This document shows, piece by piece, positions 20,351 through 27,655 of a stretch of DNA of 36,853 nucleotides. Numbering within the stretch: the first letter of the stretch is position 1; each line of letters begins with the position of its first letter. A program made the position numbers and the translations under genes. This stretch comes from Oscillospiraceae bacterium (GTDB lineage Bacteria > Bacillota_A > Clostridia > Oscillospirales > Oscillospiraceae), in NCBI GenBank assembly GCA_021771675.1, contig JAETOP010000023.1:1-36853 (forward strand), given 5' to 3'. The notes beneath the pieces were generated by a model. It was not told the DNA's origin. It ran no database searches and saw only the letters and a program-made list of their open reading frames with translations.

Positions 20351-20417
20351 CAACTGCAAAAGCGTTACCGGGCTGAGTTTGGGGGTAACGATTACCTCCA
20401 TCTCCGAGCGAGTTTGG
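20351..20417 (+). repeat. 67-bp dispersed intergenic repeat, copy 1
   Basis: Nearly the same 67 bases recur at 24344-24410 in the same orientation, with about nine differences by eye. Both copies contain GTTACCGGGCTGAGTT and GGTAACGATTACC, which form a stem between GTTACC and GGTAAC. This copy sits between the atp terminator and the convergent anti-sigma gene. Confidence 0.8.
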
Positions 20418-20425
20418 CTCCAGTC

Positions 20426-21430
20426 CTATTGGGCGTGGAAGGTGATGGTGCCGATGAGCTGCTTGTCCCAGTCGTAATAGTGGACGGTGAGGGTATCGGT
20501 GACGGTTCCCTGGCACATGCTGGCCTGGAAGCAGTAGGTTCCGTCACTCATGGGGAGGGCGCCGCCTTCACCGTAGGTGAACCCCTCAAATTCTGTCATC
20601 ATAATTTCATAGTAAGCCTGCTGATCCGTAATTGTCTCCGGAATCCGGATGCTGATGCCCAGTGGCGTCTGCTCAATCGTAGCGTCTCCCACCGTCATGC
20701 CAGGGATGGCATCGGGCTTGTCCGGCTTGAACACCCGCTCGCCGCTGCTGGGAGCCTTGTCGATTTTGAAGGGCAGATCGACCCGCTGCACATCATCATA
20801 ATTATCCCCCACCACCGCATACACCTGGCAGTTTGCCTCAGTGACATTGGCAGCAGTATAATCTCCCTCCACCAGGATGGTCATTTCGCTGTCCGACTGG
20901 CTCCGAGGGAGCTCACTTTCAACCGCAATGCCCAGCGCATCCCGGTCGCCCACATCAGCGCCCACAAAGAGCAGCTCCTTCCCCTGTTTGGCGGCGTACT
21001 CGCCCAGGGTCTCGGTGCCGGTCAGGCCGATTTCCGTCACCAAATCCGCCGGGCTGCAATAGGTGGGAGCCACAATGTACTTGTCTCCGCCGGAAATGCC
21101 CACGGTGACCACAAAGTGGGTGGCGTCAAACAGGGTCTGCACCAGCTGGCAGCTCCAATCCTGGGCCTCGCCGGTAATCTCCTGCTGCTGGACATAGGTT
21201 TCCGCCTCTTCAGGCAGGGGGAACGGGGTATCTTTCTTCATGTCCGCGATTCCAAAAAATTCCACAGCGGCGTAAACCGTCACCGACAGCAGCGCCACGG
21301 CCAGAGCGGCGGCCAGATAGGTCATCCACAGCCGCTTCGCCGATTTTCTCGTTCTTTTCATTTCATAAGCCTCCATAATGTAGGATTCGTCAATGTTCCC
21401 GAATTCGTCCAAAAAATCAAAGGGTTTCAA
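20426..21430 (-). CDS. putative anti-sigma factor / membrane-anchored partner of the ECF sigma
   Basis: A 334-residue protein with a short cytoplasmic N-terminus (about 1-32), one transmembrane helix (about 33-55, LWMTYLAAALAVALLSVTVY) and a large extracytoplasmic domain. This is the usual design of Clostridia ECF anti-sigma or DUF4179-like proteins. The TTG at 21430 is supported by GGAGGAGG seven bases upstream, and it overlaps the sigma stop by 4 bp. By context it should hold the sigma factor inactive until an envelope signal arrives; there is no direct sequence proof. The outer domain has no motif I recognise. Confidence 0.75.
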   Translation of the reverse strand: MKPFDFLDEFGNIDESYIMEAYEMKRTRKSAKRLWMTYLAAALAVALLSVTVYAAVEFFGIADMKKDTPFPLPEEAETYVQQQEITGEAQDWSCQLVQTLFDATHFVVTVGISGGDKYIVAPTYCSPADLVTEIGLTGTETLGEYAAKQGKELLFVGADVGDRDALGIAVESELPRSQSDSEMTILVEGDYTAANVTEANCQVYAVVGDNYDDVQRVDLPFKIDKAPSSGERVFKPDKPDAIPGMTVGDATIEQTPLGISIRIPETITDQQAYYEIMMTEFEGFTYGEGGALPMSDGTYCFQASMCQGTVTDTLTVHYYDWDKQLIGTITFHAQ

Positions 21431-21984
21431 AGCAATTCCTCCTCCGCTAAAAATGTACGCAGCTTGCTCCGGGTGCGGAAAAGCCTGGTTTTCACGTTAC
21501 TCTCCGAAAGATCGGTTTTCTGGGAAATCTCCTTGACGCTGCGAAGATACCAATACCGGGAGACGAAAATCATCCGCTCCTGCTCCGGCAAAAGACCCAG
21601 AAATCGGTTCAGCCCCTGGCGGAATTCCTTCCGGTGGAGCTCCTCCTCCGGGGAGTCCTTCCCGGGCAGGCAGTCCTCCAGCTCATCCAGCGCCACGGCC
21701 ACCTCTCCCCCGCCCCGCTTCCGGGCAAAGCGTCTGCGCCACCGGTCCAAAGCGATGTGCCGGGTGATTTTCCCCAGGAAGGGGGCCAGATGGACGGGAC
21801 GGTTGGGCGGAATGGACTTCCAGGCCGTCATGTATGTATCGCTGACACACTCCTCCCCGTCCTCGGGGCTGGATAGAATTCCGTTGGCAATTTGGAAGCA
21901 GTAATGGCCATATTTATTGTCTGTTTCCTGGATTGCCTGTTCCGAACGCCGGAAGTAAAGGGCAACGATTTGGTTGTCTTCCAA
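21427..21984 (-). CDS. ECF-type RNA polymerase sigma factor
   Basis: A 185-residue sigma-70 family protein with region 2 (CVSDTYMTAWKSIPPN, then FLGKITRHIALDRWRRR) and region 4 helix-turn-helix (LLPEQERMIFVSRYWYLRSV, then KEISQKTDLSESNVKTRLFR). No region 1 or 3 is present, which fits the ECF group. Start choice: TTG 21984 sits eight bases after AGGAGG and gives EDNQIVALYFRRSEQAI, the family's normal beginning. The GTG at 21993 would overlap the ribosome site. It is coupled to the membrane partner downstream and probably transcribes its own operon. Confidence 0.9.
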   Translation of the reverse strand: MEDNQIVALYFRRSEQAIQETDNKYGHYCFQIANGILSSPEDGEECVSDTYMTAWKSIPPNRPVHLAPFLGKITRHIALDRWRRRFARKRGGGEVAVALDELEDCLPGKDSPEEELHRKEFRQGLNRFLGLLPEQERMIFVSRYWYLRSVKEISQKTDLSESNVKTRLFRTRSKLRTFLAEEELL

Positions 21985-22045
21985 AATCAGCACCTCCTGT
22001 TGTTTTTCTGTAGGTCCCTACACCCATCAAGGCGCAAAAGAAATG

Positions 22046-22080
22046 AAAAGGTTACAGATACGAGAAAAAATTCGTAACCT
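22046..22080 (-). promoter_or_regulatory. candidate autoregulated ECF promoter element
   Basis: On the minus strand GTAACCTTTT (22046-22055) resembles the -35 AAC-type elements of ECF promoters. A second, inverted AGGTTAC/GTAACCT half (22074-22080) lies upstream. The position, about 65 bases before the sigma start, suits self-transcription. I could not fix a convincing -10 element. Confidence 0.35.
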
Positions 22081-22087
22081 GACTTAC

Positions 22088-22110
22088 AGCTGCCCCCCCC
22101 GGGGGCAGCT
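22088..22110. other. perfect GC-rich hairpin upstream of the sigma operon
   Basis: AGCTGCCCCC (22088-22097) pairs with GGGGGCAGCT (22101-22110) over 10 bp with a CCC loop. No T run follows on either strand, so it is not a standard terminator. It borders the repeat-rich block before asnS. Confidence 0.5.
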
Positions 22111-22154
22111 TGTGGTTTTGAAACGGCTGGTTGGTTCCACTGGTGCGGGAGCAA

Positions 22155-22305
22155 CCAAGGCTCCCCTTACACAAGGGAGCCGCCCTCAGAAGCCATTCCC
22201 TTTCACCACTCAACGCACTGCTCCCGTTTGACGTCCCCCAACGGGCGGGTCTTGACCCACCCCCACACGGAGCGAATCACGCCGCCAAATTACAATTTGC
22301 TGGGC
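22155..22305 (+). repeat. intergenic repeat block upstream of asnS (direct partner at 24195-24340)
   Basis: From the CCCCTTACACA segment through CACTCAACGCACTG, GTTTGACGTC and CGGGCGGGTCTTGACCC to the final AATTT, this block aligns with 24195-24340 in the same orientation. asnS is therefore flanked by direct repeats of about 150 bp. The rest of 21985-22440 holds only the elements listed here and the asnS promoter; I see no gene. Confidence 0.65.
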
Positions 22306-22385
22306 TACTTACGGTACACTCAATTCCTAATTTCCTTCTATGATAAAGAATTTTTTGATTTTTTAATAAATTCTACCATTCCCTC

Positions 22386-22414
22386 TTGTAAATTTCGCCG
22401 AATTGACGTATACT
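22386..22414 (+). promoter_or_regulatory. sigma-A promoter of asnS
   Basis: TTGTAA (22386-22391), a 17-base spacer and TATACT (22409-22414) lie 34 bases upstream of the ATG. The leader is far too short for a T-box riboswitch, which often controls aminoacyl-tRNA synthetase genes in Firmicutes. Confidence 0.78.
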
Positions 22415-22448
22415 AATCTATATTTTTCCAGAAGAGAGGTAATTCCCA

Positions 22449-23840
22449 ATGGATCTGATTTCTGTCAGAGAGCTGTTCAAGAACACCCAGGCCTATGCAG
22501 GCAAGGAAGTGAGGCTTGGAGGCTGGGTTCGTTTCAATCGAAAGAGCAAGCAGTTTGGCTTCATTACCCTGAATGACGGTACTTATTTCACCCCGGTTCA
22601 GGTGGTATACACCGACGCCATGGATAATTTCGCCGCCATCTCCAAGGTGAACGTAGGTGCGGCGCTGATTGTGGAGGGCAGCGTGCTTTTGACCCCCGAC
22701 GCCCAGCAGCCCTTTGAGATTCAGTCCTCCGCAATCACCGTGGAGGGGGATTCCACCGGGGACTACCCCATGCAGAAGAAGCGCCACAGCGTGGAATTCC
22801 TGCGGACCATGCCCCATCTGCGGCCCCGGACCAACCTGTTCAGCGCCGTGTTCCGTGTCCGCAGCCTGGCGGCCTACGCCATCCACAAGTTCTTCCAGGA
22901 GCGGGACTTTGTGTACGTCCACACCCCCCTGATCACCGGCTCCGACTGTGAGGGCGCCGGAGAGATGTTCCAGGTGACCACCCTGGATTTGAACAGTGTC
23001 CCCAAAACAGAGGAGGGCAAGGTGGATTTCAGCCAGGACTTCTTCGGCAAGCCCACCAACCTCACCGTCTCCGGCCAGCTCAACGGCGAGACCTTCGCCA
23101 TGGCCTTTAAGAACATCTATACCTTCGGCCCCACCTTCCGGGCGGAGAAGTCCAACACCACCCGGCACGCCGCCGAGTTCTGGATGATCGAGCCGGAAAT
23201 CGCCTTCGCCGACCTGGACGACGACATGCGCCTGGCGGAGGACATGATCAAATACATCATCTCCTATGTGCTGGAGCACGCTCCGGAGGAGATGGCCTTC
23301 TTCAATGAGCGGGTGGACACCGGCCTGCTGGATCGGCTGAACCATGTGCTATCCAGCGACTTTGGCCGGATTACCTACACCGACGCCGTGAAGATTCTGG
23401 AGGAGCACAACAGCCGCTTCGACTATCCCGTCCACTGGGGCAGCGACCTGCAAACCGAGCACGAGCGGTTCCTCACCGAGGAGGTTTTCAAGCGTCCGGT
23501 GTTCGTCACCGACTATCCCAAGGAGATCAAGGCCTTCTACATGAAGCTGAACCCCGACGGCAAGACCGTGGCCGCCATGGACTGCCTGGTTCCCGGCATC
23601 GGAGAGATTATCGGCGGCAGCCAGCGTGAGGACAACTACGACCTTCTGAAGGCCAGAATCGAAGAGCTGGGTATGCGGGCGGAGGACTACGATTTCTACA
23701 TGGACCTGCGCAAGTACGGCTCTGCCCGGCACGCCGGTTTCGGCCTGGGCTTCGAGCGGTGCGTGATGTACCTCACCGGAGTGAACAACATCCGGGATGT
23801 GATCCCCTTCCCCCGGACCGTGGGTAACTGTGAGCTGTAA
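22449..23840 (+). CDS. asnS: asparaginyl-tRNA synthetase
   Basis: A 463-residue class IIb synthetase that charges tRNA-Asn in the cytoplasm. The N-terminal OB-fold anticodon-binding domain ([19 protein letters not shown]) is followed by the catalytic core. Class II motif 2 is [11 protein letters not shown] with the catalytic Arg, and motif 3 is [15 protein letters not shown]. Asparagine specificity rather than aspartate is supported by the TVSGQLNGE segment, [10 protein letters not shown], and overall length. An AGAGAGGT ribosome site precedes the ATG. The gene is monocistronic, with its own promoter and terminator, inside a repeat-rich stretch. Confidence 0.96.
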   Translation: MDLISVRELFKNTQAYAGKEVRLGGWVRFNRKSKQFGFITLNDGTYFTPVQVVYTDAMDNFAAISKVNVGAALIVEGSVLLTPDAQQPFEIQSSAITVEGDSTGDYPMQKKRHSVEFLRTMPHLRPRTNLFSAVFRVRSLAAYAIHKFFQERDFVYVHTPLITGSDCEGAGEMFQVTTLDLNSVPKTEEGKVDFSQDFFGKPTNLTVSGQLNGETFAMAFKNIYTFGPTFRAEKSNTTRHAAEFWMIEPEIAFADLDDDMRLAEDMIKYIISYVLEHAPEEMAFFNERVDTGLLDRLNHVLSSDFGRITYTDAVKILEEHNSRFDYPVHWGSDLQTEHERFLTEEVFKRPVFVTDYPKEIKAFYMKLNPDGKTVAAMDCLVPGIGEIIGGSQREDNYDLLKARIEELGMRAEDYDFYMDLRKYGSARHAGFGLGFERCVMYLTGVNNIRDVIPFPRTVGNCEL

Positions 23841-23854
23841 GATCATTTAACAAA

Positions 23855-23888
23855 GGCCTGCTGAGTGAACCTCGGCAGGCCAATTTTT
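23855..23888 (+). terminator. intrinsic terminator of asnS
   Basis: GGCCTGC and GCAGGCC (23855-23861, 23875-23881) form the stem, extended inward by GAG/CTC, and are followed by AATTTTT. It begins 15 bases after the asnS stop. Confidence 0.85.
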
Positions 23889-23975
23889 ATGGAGATACGG
23901 GAAAATGCCCATTGATTTTGCAAATTGGAGTTTGGCGGGCAGGGCCCGCAGCCAATTTCGCTTTGGGCTGGTCTG

Positions 23976-24016
23976 TTATCGTTTTTGCCCTAACCCGCCC
24001 GGTAACGCTTTCCGGG
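23976..24016 (-). repeat. degenerate inverted copy of the 67-bp repeat
   Basis: Read on the minus strand, this segment gives AAAGCGTTACCGGGCGGGTT and then ACGATAAC, matching the first half of the repeats at 20351 and 24344. It is shorter and more diverged than those two. Confidence 0.5.
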
Positions 24017-24048
24017 CAGAATGTTGCGTAGTGGAGGGGAATGGCTTC

Positions 24049-24223
24049 AGAGGAAGGCTCCCCTGTGTAAGGGGAGCTGGCACCACCGAAAGGCGGTGAC
24101 TGAGGGACTGTCGCAGTACGTTCCTACCTTTTCGCCTAACCTGGTGCGAGTTCGTAACATCTCACCGCACAGTCCCCCAGTCAGCTTCGCTGACAGCCCC
24201 CCTTACACAGAGGGGCCTCCCTC
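24049..24223. repeat. 175-bp palindromic intergenic element with long inverted arms
   Basis: The left arm (about 24049-24113) contains GGCTCCCCTGTGTAAGGGGA and then GTGACTGAGGGACTGT. The right arm (about 24169-24223) is its imperfect inverted complement, with CAGTCAGCTTCGCTGACAG and CCCCCCTTACACAGAGGGG. The arms would fold into a long hairpin. Elements of this type are frequent between genes in GC-rich gut Clostridia. No reading frame fits. The whole 23841-24474 gap holds only such repeats and the asnS terminator. Confidence 0.7.
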
Positions 24224-24340
24224 TGAAACCGTTACACCTTACCATTCAACGTACTGCCATTGTTTGACGTTCCCAGCGGGCGGGTCAAGACCCGCCCCTA
24301 CAGTCGCCGGGCAAATCATCCCGCCAAGCACCAATTTGTC
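24195..24340 (+). repeat. intergenic repeat block downstream of asnS
   Basis: The direct partner of 22155-22305. It includes a 9-bp perfect hairpin, GGGCGGGTC facing GACCCGCCC, at about 24279-24298. It partly overlaps the right arm of the palindromic element, so the repeat unit is probably composite. Confidence 0.65.
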
Positions 24341-24343
24341 TTT

Positions 24344-24410
24344 CTACCGCAAAAGTGTTACCGGGCTGAGTTCGGAGGTAACGATTACCACCGTCCCCGT
24401 GCGAGTTTGG
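24344..24410 (+). repeat. 67-bp dispersed intergenic repeat, copy 2
   Basis: The direct partner of 20351-20417, sharing AAAAG.GTTACCGGGCTGAG, GGTAACGATTACC and GCGAGTTTGG. It lies 64 bases beyond the stop of the convergent peptidase gene. In both places the repeat sits just past the 3-prime end of a minus-strand gene. Confidence 0.8.
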
Positions 24411-24474
24411 GATGAAGCGCCCTGCGCTTCAAATTACAATTTATCTGGCCGCCGCAAAAAAGCCGCCGTCTGGG

Positions 24475-25701
24475 TTATTGCGGAGCACGCTTGCGGGTCA
24501 GGTAGATGTCCAGCTTTTCCTTCATGTTGTCGGGAATCTGGCGGTCCACCGGGCAGTGGCAGGCGTTTGCCATCCGGTCTACAAAGGCGACGATGAATTC
24601 AATATCCTCTACCATCTGCCGCCCGCTCATCAGAGCCATGGTGTCATAGCTGTTGTGGATGGTGGCGGCGTTGGGAGGCGACTGGCGGGCAAAAGACACC
24701 GCCGGGACGCCCTTGTCGGCGAAGGGGGTGGAATCGCTGGAATACACATCCTGATAGGACTTGATTCCCATTCCCCGCTCCATGGCCAGATACTGGATGT
24801 AGCCCACCAGCTTCTCTTCCGCCGTGGAGCAGGCGATAAACTTGCCCATGATGCAGCCGATCATATCCAGGTTCACATTCAAAACTGCCTTGGAAAGCTC
24901 CTTCTCGTGGGCGGTGCAGTAGGCCTTGGAGCCCAGAAGGCCCCGCTCCTCACTGCCGCACCAGACGAAGCGCAGACCGTAGCGGTGGGGATTTTTCGAG
25001 AAATGCTCCGCAATTCCCAGCAGGCCCACAGCGCCGGACATGTTGTCGTAGGCGCCCTGGGACAGTGAGGTGGAGTCGTAGTGGGCGGTGAGGACGATGT
25101 ACTCCTCCACCTCCCCGGGCAGATTCAGCACCACATTCTGGGAGGCGCCAGTGTACTCCTGCTGGGTCAGGCGGATTTTGGCGGTGGTCACCCCCCGGCT
25201 CACCAGGTTGGCCGCATCCTTGACGTTGATGTTTACCGCCGGAAGCCGATTCCCCTTATGGACGTAGCTGCGAAGCTCCCGCTGGTCAATGTCCCGGTCG
25301 GAATAGTTCACGTGGCCGTCATGGGTGATGATTCCCACCGCCCCGTTTTCCAGCAAATCCTGATACATCCAGTAGCCCAGATAGCCGTCGATCATCACAA
25401 TCTTCCCACGGCACTGAGCCAGAGACCCCTTGTCCGGGGAGCGGAGGTAATAGAAGGGGGCTTCCAAATCGGCGTTGCCGGCGCACATGTAGCCCTTGCA
25501 GGGGATAATCTGGCCGTCGACCTCCAGAACCGCCTCCTGAATGTCCGCCAGAGGCACCTCAAAGGATTCGATCTCCCCCTTCAGGCCCAGGTCAGCCAGC
25601 TTCCGGCACAGGTAGTCCGCCGTCTGCTTCTCCTCGGGCCTGCCGCCCATGCGGATGAAGGCAGTGTCCTTGAAAATCTGCATAATCTCGTTGGAATTCA
25701 T
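24475..25701 (-). CDS. M28-family zinc aminopeptidase with PA-like insert
   Basis: A 408-residue protein. The di-zinc site is complete: His in LTAHYDS near residue 206, Asp in AYDNMSGAVG, the Glu pair in GSEERGLLG, Asp in VNLDMIGC, and the final His in TIHNSYDT. Residues of about 55-175 form a protease-associated-like domain (MIDGYLGYWMYQDLLENGAV). No signal peptide is seen, so it should act on imported peptides in the cytoplasm. Its start overlaps the stop of the aminopeptidase P gene by 4 bp with GGAGGAAAAC as ribosome site. The two peptidases are coupled and probably finish peptide breakdown together. Exact specificity is unknown. Confidence 0.92.
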   Translation of the reverse strand: MNSNEIMQIFKDTAFIRMGGRPEEKQTADYLCRKLADLGLKGEIESFEVPLADIQEAVLEVDGQIIPCKGYMCAGNADLEAPFYYLRSPDKGSLAQCRGKIVMIDGYLGYWMYQDLLENGAVGIITHDGHVNYSDRDIDQRELRSYVHKGNRLPAVNINVKDAANLVSRGVTTAKIRLTQQEYTGASQNVVLNLPGEVEEYIVLTAHYDSTSLSQGAYDNMSGAVGLLGIAEHFSKNPHRYGLRFVWCGSEERGLLGSKAYCTAHEKELSKAVLNVNLDMIGCIMGKFIACSTAEEKLVGYIQYLAMERGMGIKSYQDVYSSDSTPFADKGVPAVSFARQSPPNAATIHNSYDTMALMSGRQMVEDIEFIVAFVDRMANACHCPVDRQIPDNMKEKLDIYLTRKRAPQ

Positions 25702-26945
25702 TGTTTTCCTCCATTTTCTGCCATAAAGGCCTCAATTTCCTCCGGCTCCCGGATAATGCTCTGAGACAGAACTTCACAGCCGTCCTGGGTAATCAGCAGA
25801 TCGTCCTCAATCCGGATGCCGATCTCCCATTCGTCGATGTAGAGTCCCGGCTCGTCGGTAATCACACTGCCAGGAGCCAGCTTGACTCCCTCCACGGTGA
25901 CGTCATGGACATCGATGCCCAGGTGATGGGAGACGCCGTGCATGTAGTATTTGCCTAACTCCTCTTTCTTCTCAATCAGCCCTAAAGAGATGCACCCTTC
26001 TGCCAAAACGTTTTTACAAATCTCGTTGAGCTCCCGTGTGGTCATGCCGGGCTTAGCCTGGGCAGCCACTTCCCTATTGGCCCGGAGGACAATGTCATAG
26101 ACCTGCCGCTGGCGCTGGGTGAATTTCCCGCTGACGGGGTAGGTTCTGGTGATGTCGGAGCAGTAGCCCTCGTACCGGACGCCCAAGTCCAAAAGCAGCA
26201 GGGTGTCCGCCTGGCAGGTATCCCGGTTGGTCTCGTAGTGGAGCATGCAGCCGTTCTTCCCGCTGCCCGCAATGGTGGGGAAGGAAGGTCCTTCCGCCCC
26301 CAGATAATGGAGCATGTGCTCGAAATTGGCCTGGGCCTGGTATTCCTTCATCCCCGGCTTCAGGGTGGCCAGCACATGCTGTAAGGAACGGTCGGTGATG
26401 TCCAGGGCTTTGCGCATCAGAACAATCTCGTCCTCGTCCTTGCGCATCCGCAGCTGGGAAACAATGGGCCAGAGATTGCGCAGGGTAATCCCTGGGTGGT
26501 CGACTGCAAACTTCTGAGCCATGGCCAGGTTCCAGTCCGGCAAATCCCCGCTGCGGTGGCGGTAGCAGTCAAAATAGCAGGCGGAGATGAGGGCACTTCC
26601 CAGCAGGTAGTCCAGCTCCGGCTGGAACCGATCCGCAAACCGAACGTCGGCAATGCCGCTAATCTCCCTGGCCTCCTGAGCGGTGACCATTTTCCCCGTC
26701 CACCGCTCAGCAGTGGGGTCGGCCTTCTCAATGTAGAGGGTCTGCTGGCAGCCGCCCGGGCCCTTGCGCATCATGAGAACCATATTCTCCCGCCGCAGTC
26801 CCGTGAGGTAAAAGAAATGCCGGTTGACCTGGAACTCATAATAGGCGTCGGCGCTGATATGGACAGGCTGGCCGGAATAGAGGATCAGCAGAGAATCATC
26901 CTCCATTTGATCCAAAATTGCTTGTCTTCTTGCTTCAAAGTTCAT
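25698..26945 (-). CDS. pepP: Xaa-Pro aminopeptidase (M24B, aminopeptidase P)
   Basis: A 415-residue two-domain enzyme that removes the N-terminal residue before proline. The N-terminal creatinase-like domain (ARRQAILDQMEDDSLLILYS) precedes the pita-bread domain with five metal ligands. These are Asp in LLLDLGVRYEGY, Asp in CSDITRTYP, His in HGVSHHLGIDVHD, Glu in ITDEPGLYI, and Glu in GIRIEDDLLIT. ATG 26945 was chosen because AAAGGAG lies nine bases upstream; the longer frame would run through the promoter. It is the first gene of the two-peptidase operon. Confidence 0.94.
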   Translation of the reverse strand: MNFEARRQAILDQMEDDSLLILYSGQPVHISADAYYEFQVNRHFFYLTGLRRENMVLMMRKGPGGCQQTLYIEKADPTAERWTGKMVTAQEAREISGIADVRFADRFQPELDYLLGSALISACYFDCYRHRSGDLPDWNLAMAQKFAVDHPGITLRNLWPIVSQLRMRKDEDEIVLMRKALDITDRSLQHVLATLKPGMKEYQAQANFEHMLHYLGAEGPSFPTIAGSGKNGCMLHYETNRDTCQADTLLLLDLGVRYEGYCSDITRTYPVSGKFTQRQRQVYDIVLRANREVAAQAKPGMTTRELNEICKNVLAEGCISLGLIEKKEELGKYYMHGVSHHLGIDVHDVTVEGVKLAPGSVITDEPGLYIDEWEIGIRIEDDLLITQDGCEVLSQSIIREPEEIEAFMAENGGKQ

Positions 26946-26976
26946 AGGTGATGCTCCTTTTACAGTGAATGGTGAT

Positions 26977-26985
26977 ATTATATCA
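26977..26985 (-). promoter_or_regulatory. extended -10 promoter of the two-peptidase operon
   Basis: On the minus strand TGATATAAT (a TGn-extended perfect -10) lies 31 bases upstream of the pepP start. It is embedded in the short palindrome TGATATTATATCA, which could also be a regulator site. No clear -35 hexamer is seen. Confidence 0.6.
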
Positions 26986-27275
26986 CAGTTTTTGCTGAAA
27001 GGAAAGAGCTCAGCTTTCATTGTGAGGGATTTTCCAATGTCGTTGCACGCCAAAAACTGCAAGCCCCAAAGCAAACGCTTGCAACTGTGGTATCCGGTGT
27101 CCTTGGGGTTCCGGTTCCCTGTTGGCATCTGTCAATATTTCCATAAACACAAATTACGATACGCTCTGTTTTTGATGCAGAAACAGACACGATCATTTGG
27201 AACTTCCCTGATTAAGTGCATAGAAATCAGCTCCTCGGTAGCTATACCTGCCACCGGGGAGCATGAATTTATTAA

Positions 27276-27455
27276 GCTCCATCGCCCCGTTTCGCAGATT
27301 GGTGCATCTTCCACCCTACACAACTTCAGTGTATCCCCAGGAGATCATGCCCAGCATACAATATCGATCCGTCCAGAACCCGTACTATTCCCTCCGAAAG
27401 GACAGGATACACCATCGACATCGGCGGCCAGACCGATACCATTATCATCAAGTAA
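27276..27455 (+). pseudogene. possible C-terminal remnant of a lost gene
   Basis: This open stretch has no start codon. It ends GYTIDIGGQTDTIIIK at a stop 14 bases before a strong plus-strand terminator, which suggests the 3-prime end of a once-real gene. The upstream part (ADWCIFHPTQLQ onward) looks degraded, and the frame closes at 27273-27275. I cannot assign a family. The remainder of 26946-27655 shows nothing else except two terminators. Confidence 0.3.
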
Positions 27456-27468
27456 TGTAATCCTTTTT

Positions 27469-27506
27469 GGGGCGGAAAATCTGCGAGGGTTTTCCGCCCC
27501 AATTTT
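27469..27506 (+). terminator. strong intrinsic terminator with no intact gene upstream
   Basis: An 11-bp perfect stem (27469-27479 with 27490-27500) is followed by AATTTT. On the plus strand it terminates nothing intact, which supports a decayed gene just before it. Confidence 0.8.
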
Positions 27507-27565
27507 GGCGTCGTACTGCCGGGTGCATGCTTCAAAATGCACCGCAAATGGCAGCATGATATTCT

Positions 27566-27602
27566 AAAAAAGCAGACCCTTTCCGATACCGGAGAGGGTC
27601 TG
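27566..27602 (-). terminator. intrinsic terminator of the uracil permease
   Basis: On the minus strand GCAGACCCT and AGGGTCTGC form a 9-bp stem with further inner pairing, followed directly by TTTTTT. It lies 54 bases after the permease stop. Confidence 0.88.
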
Positions 27603-27655
27603 CGGTTTTCTTTGGGGTTATTTAACAGCCCCGTTTCAGAGTTGGAAGAAAATGA

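Noticed and set aside
22300..22448. T-box riboswitch upstream of asnS
   Set aside because: The promoter is only 34 bases from the start codon, leaving no room for a T-box, and no TGG-type T-box sequence was seen.
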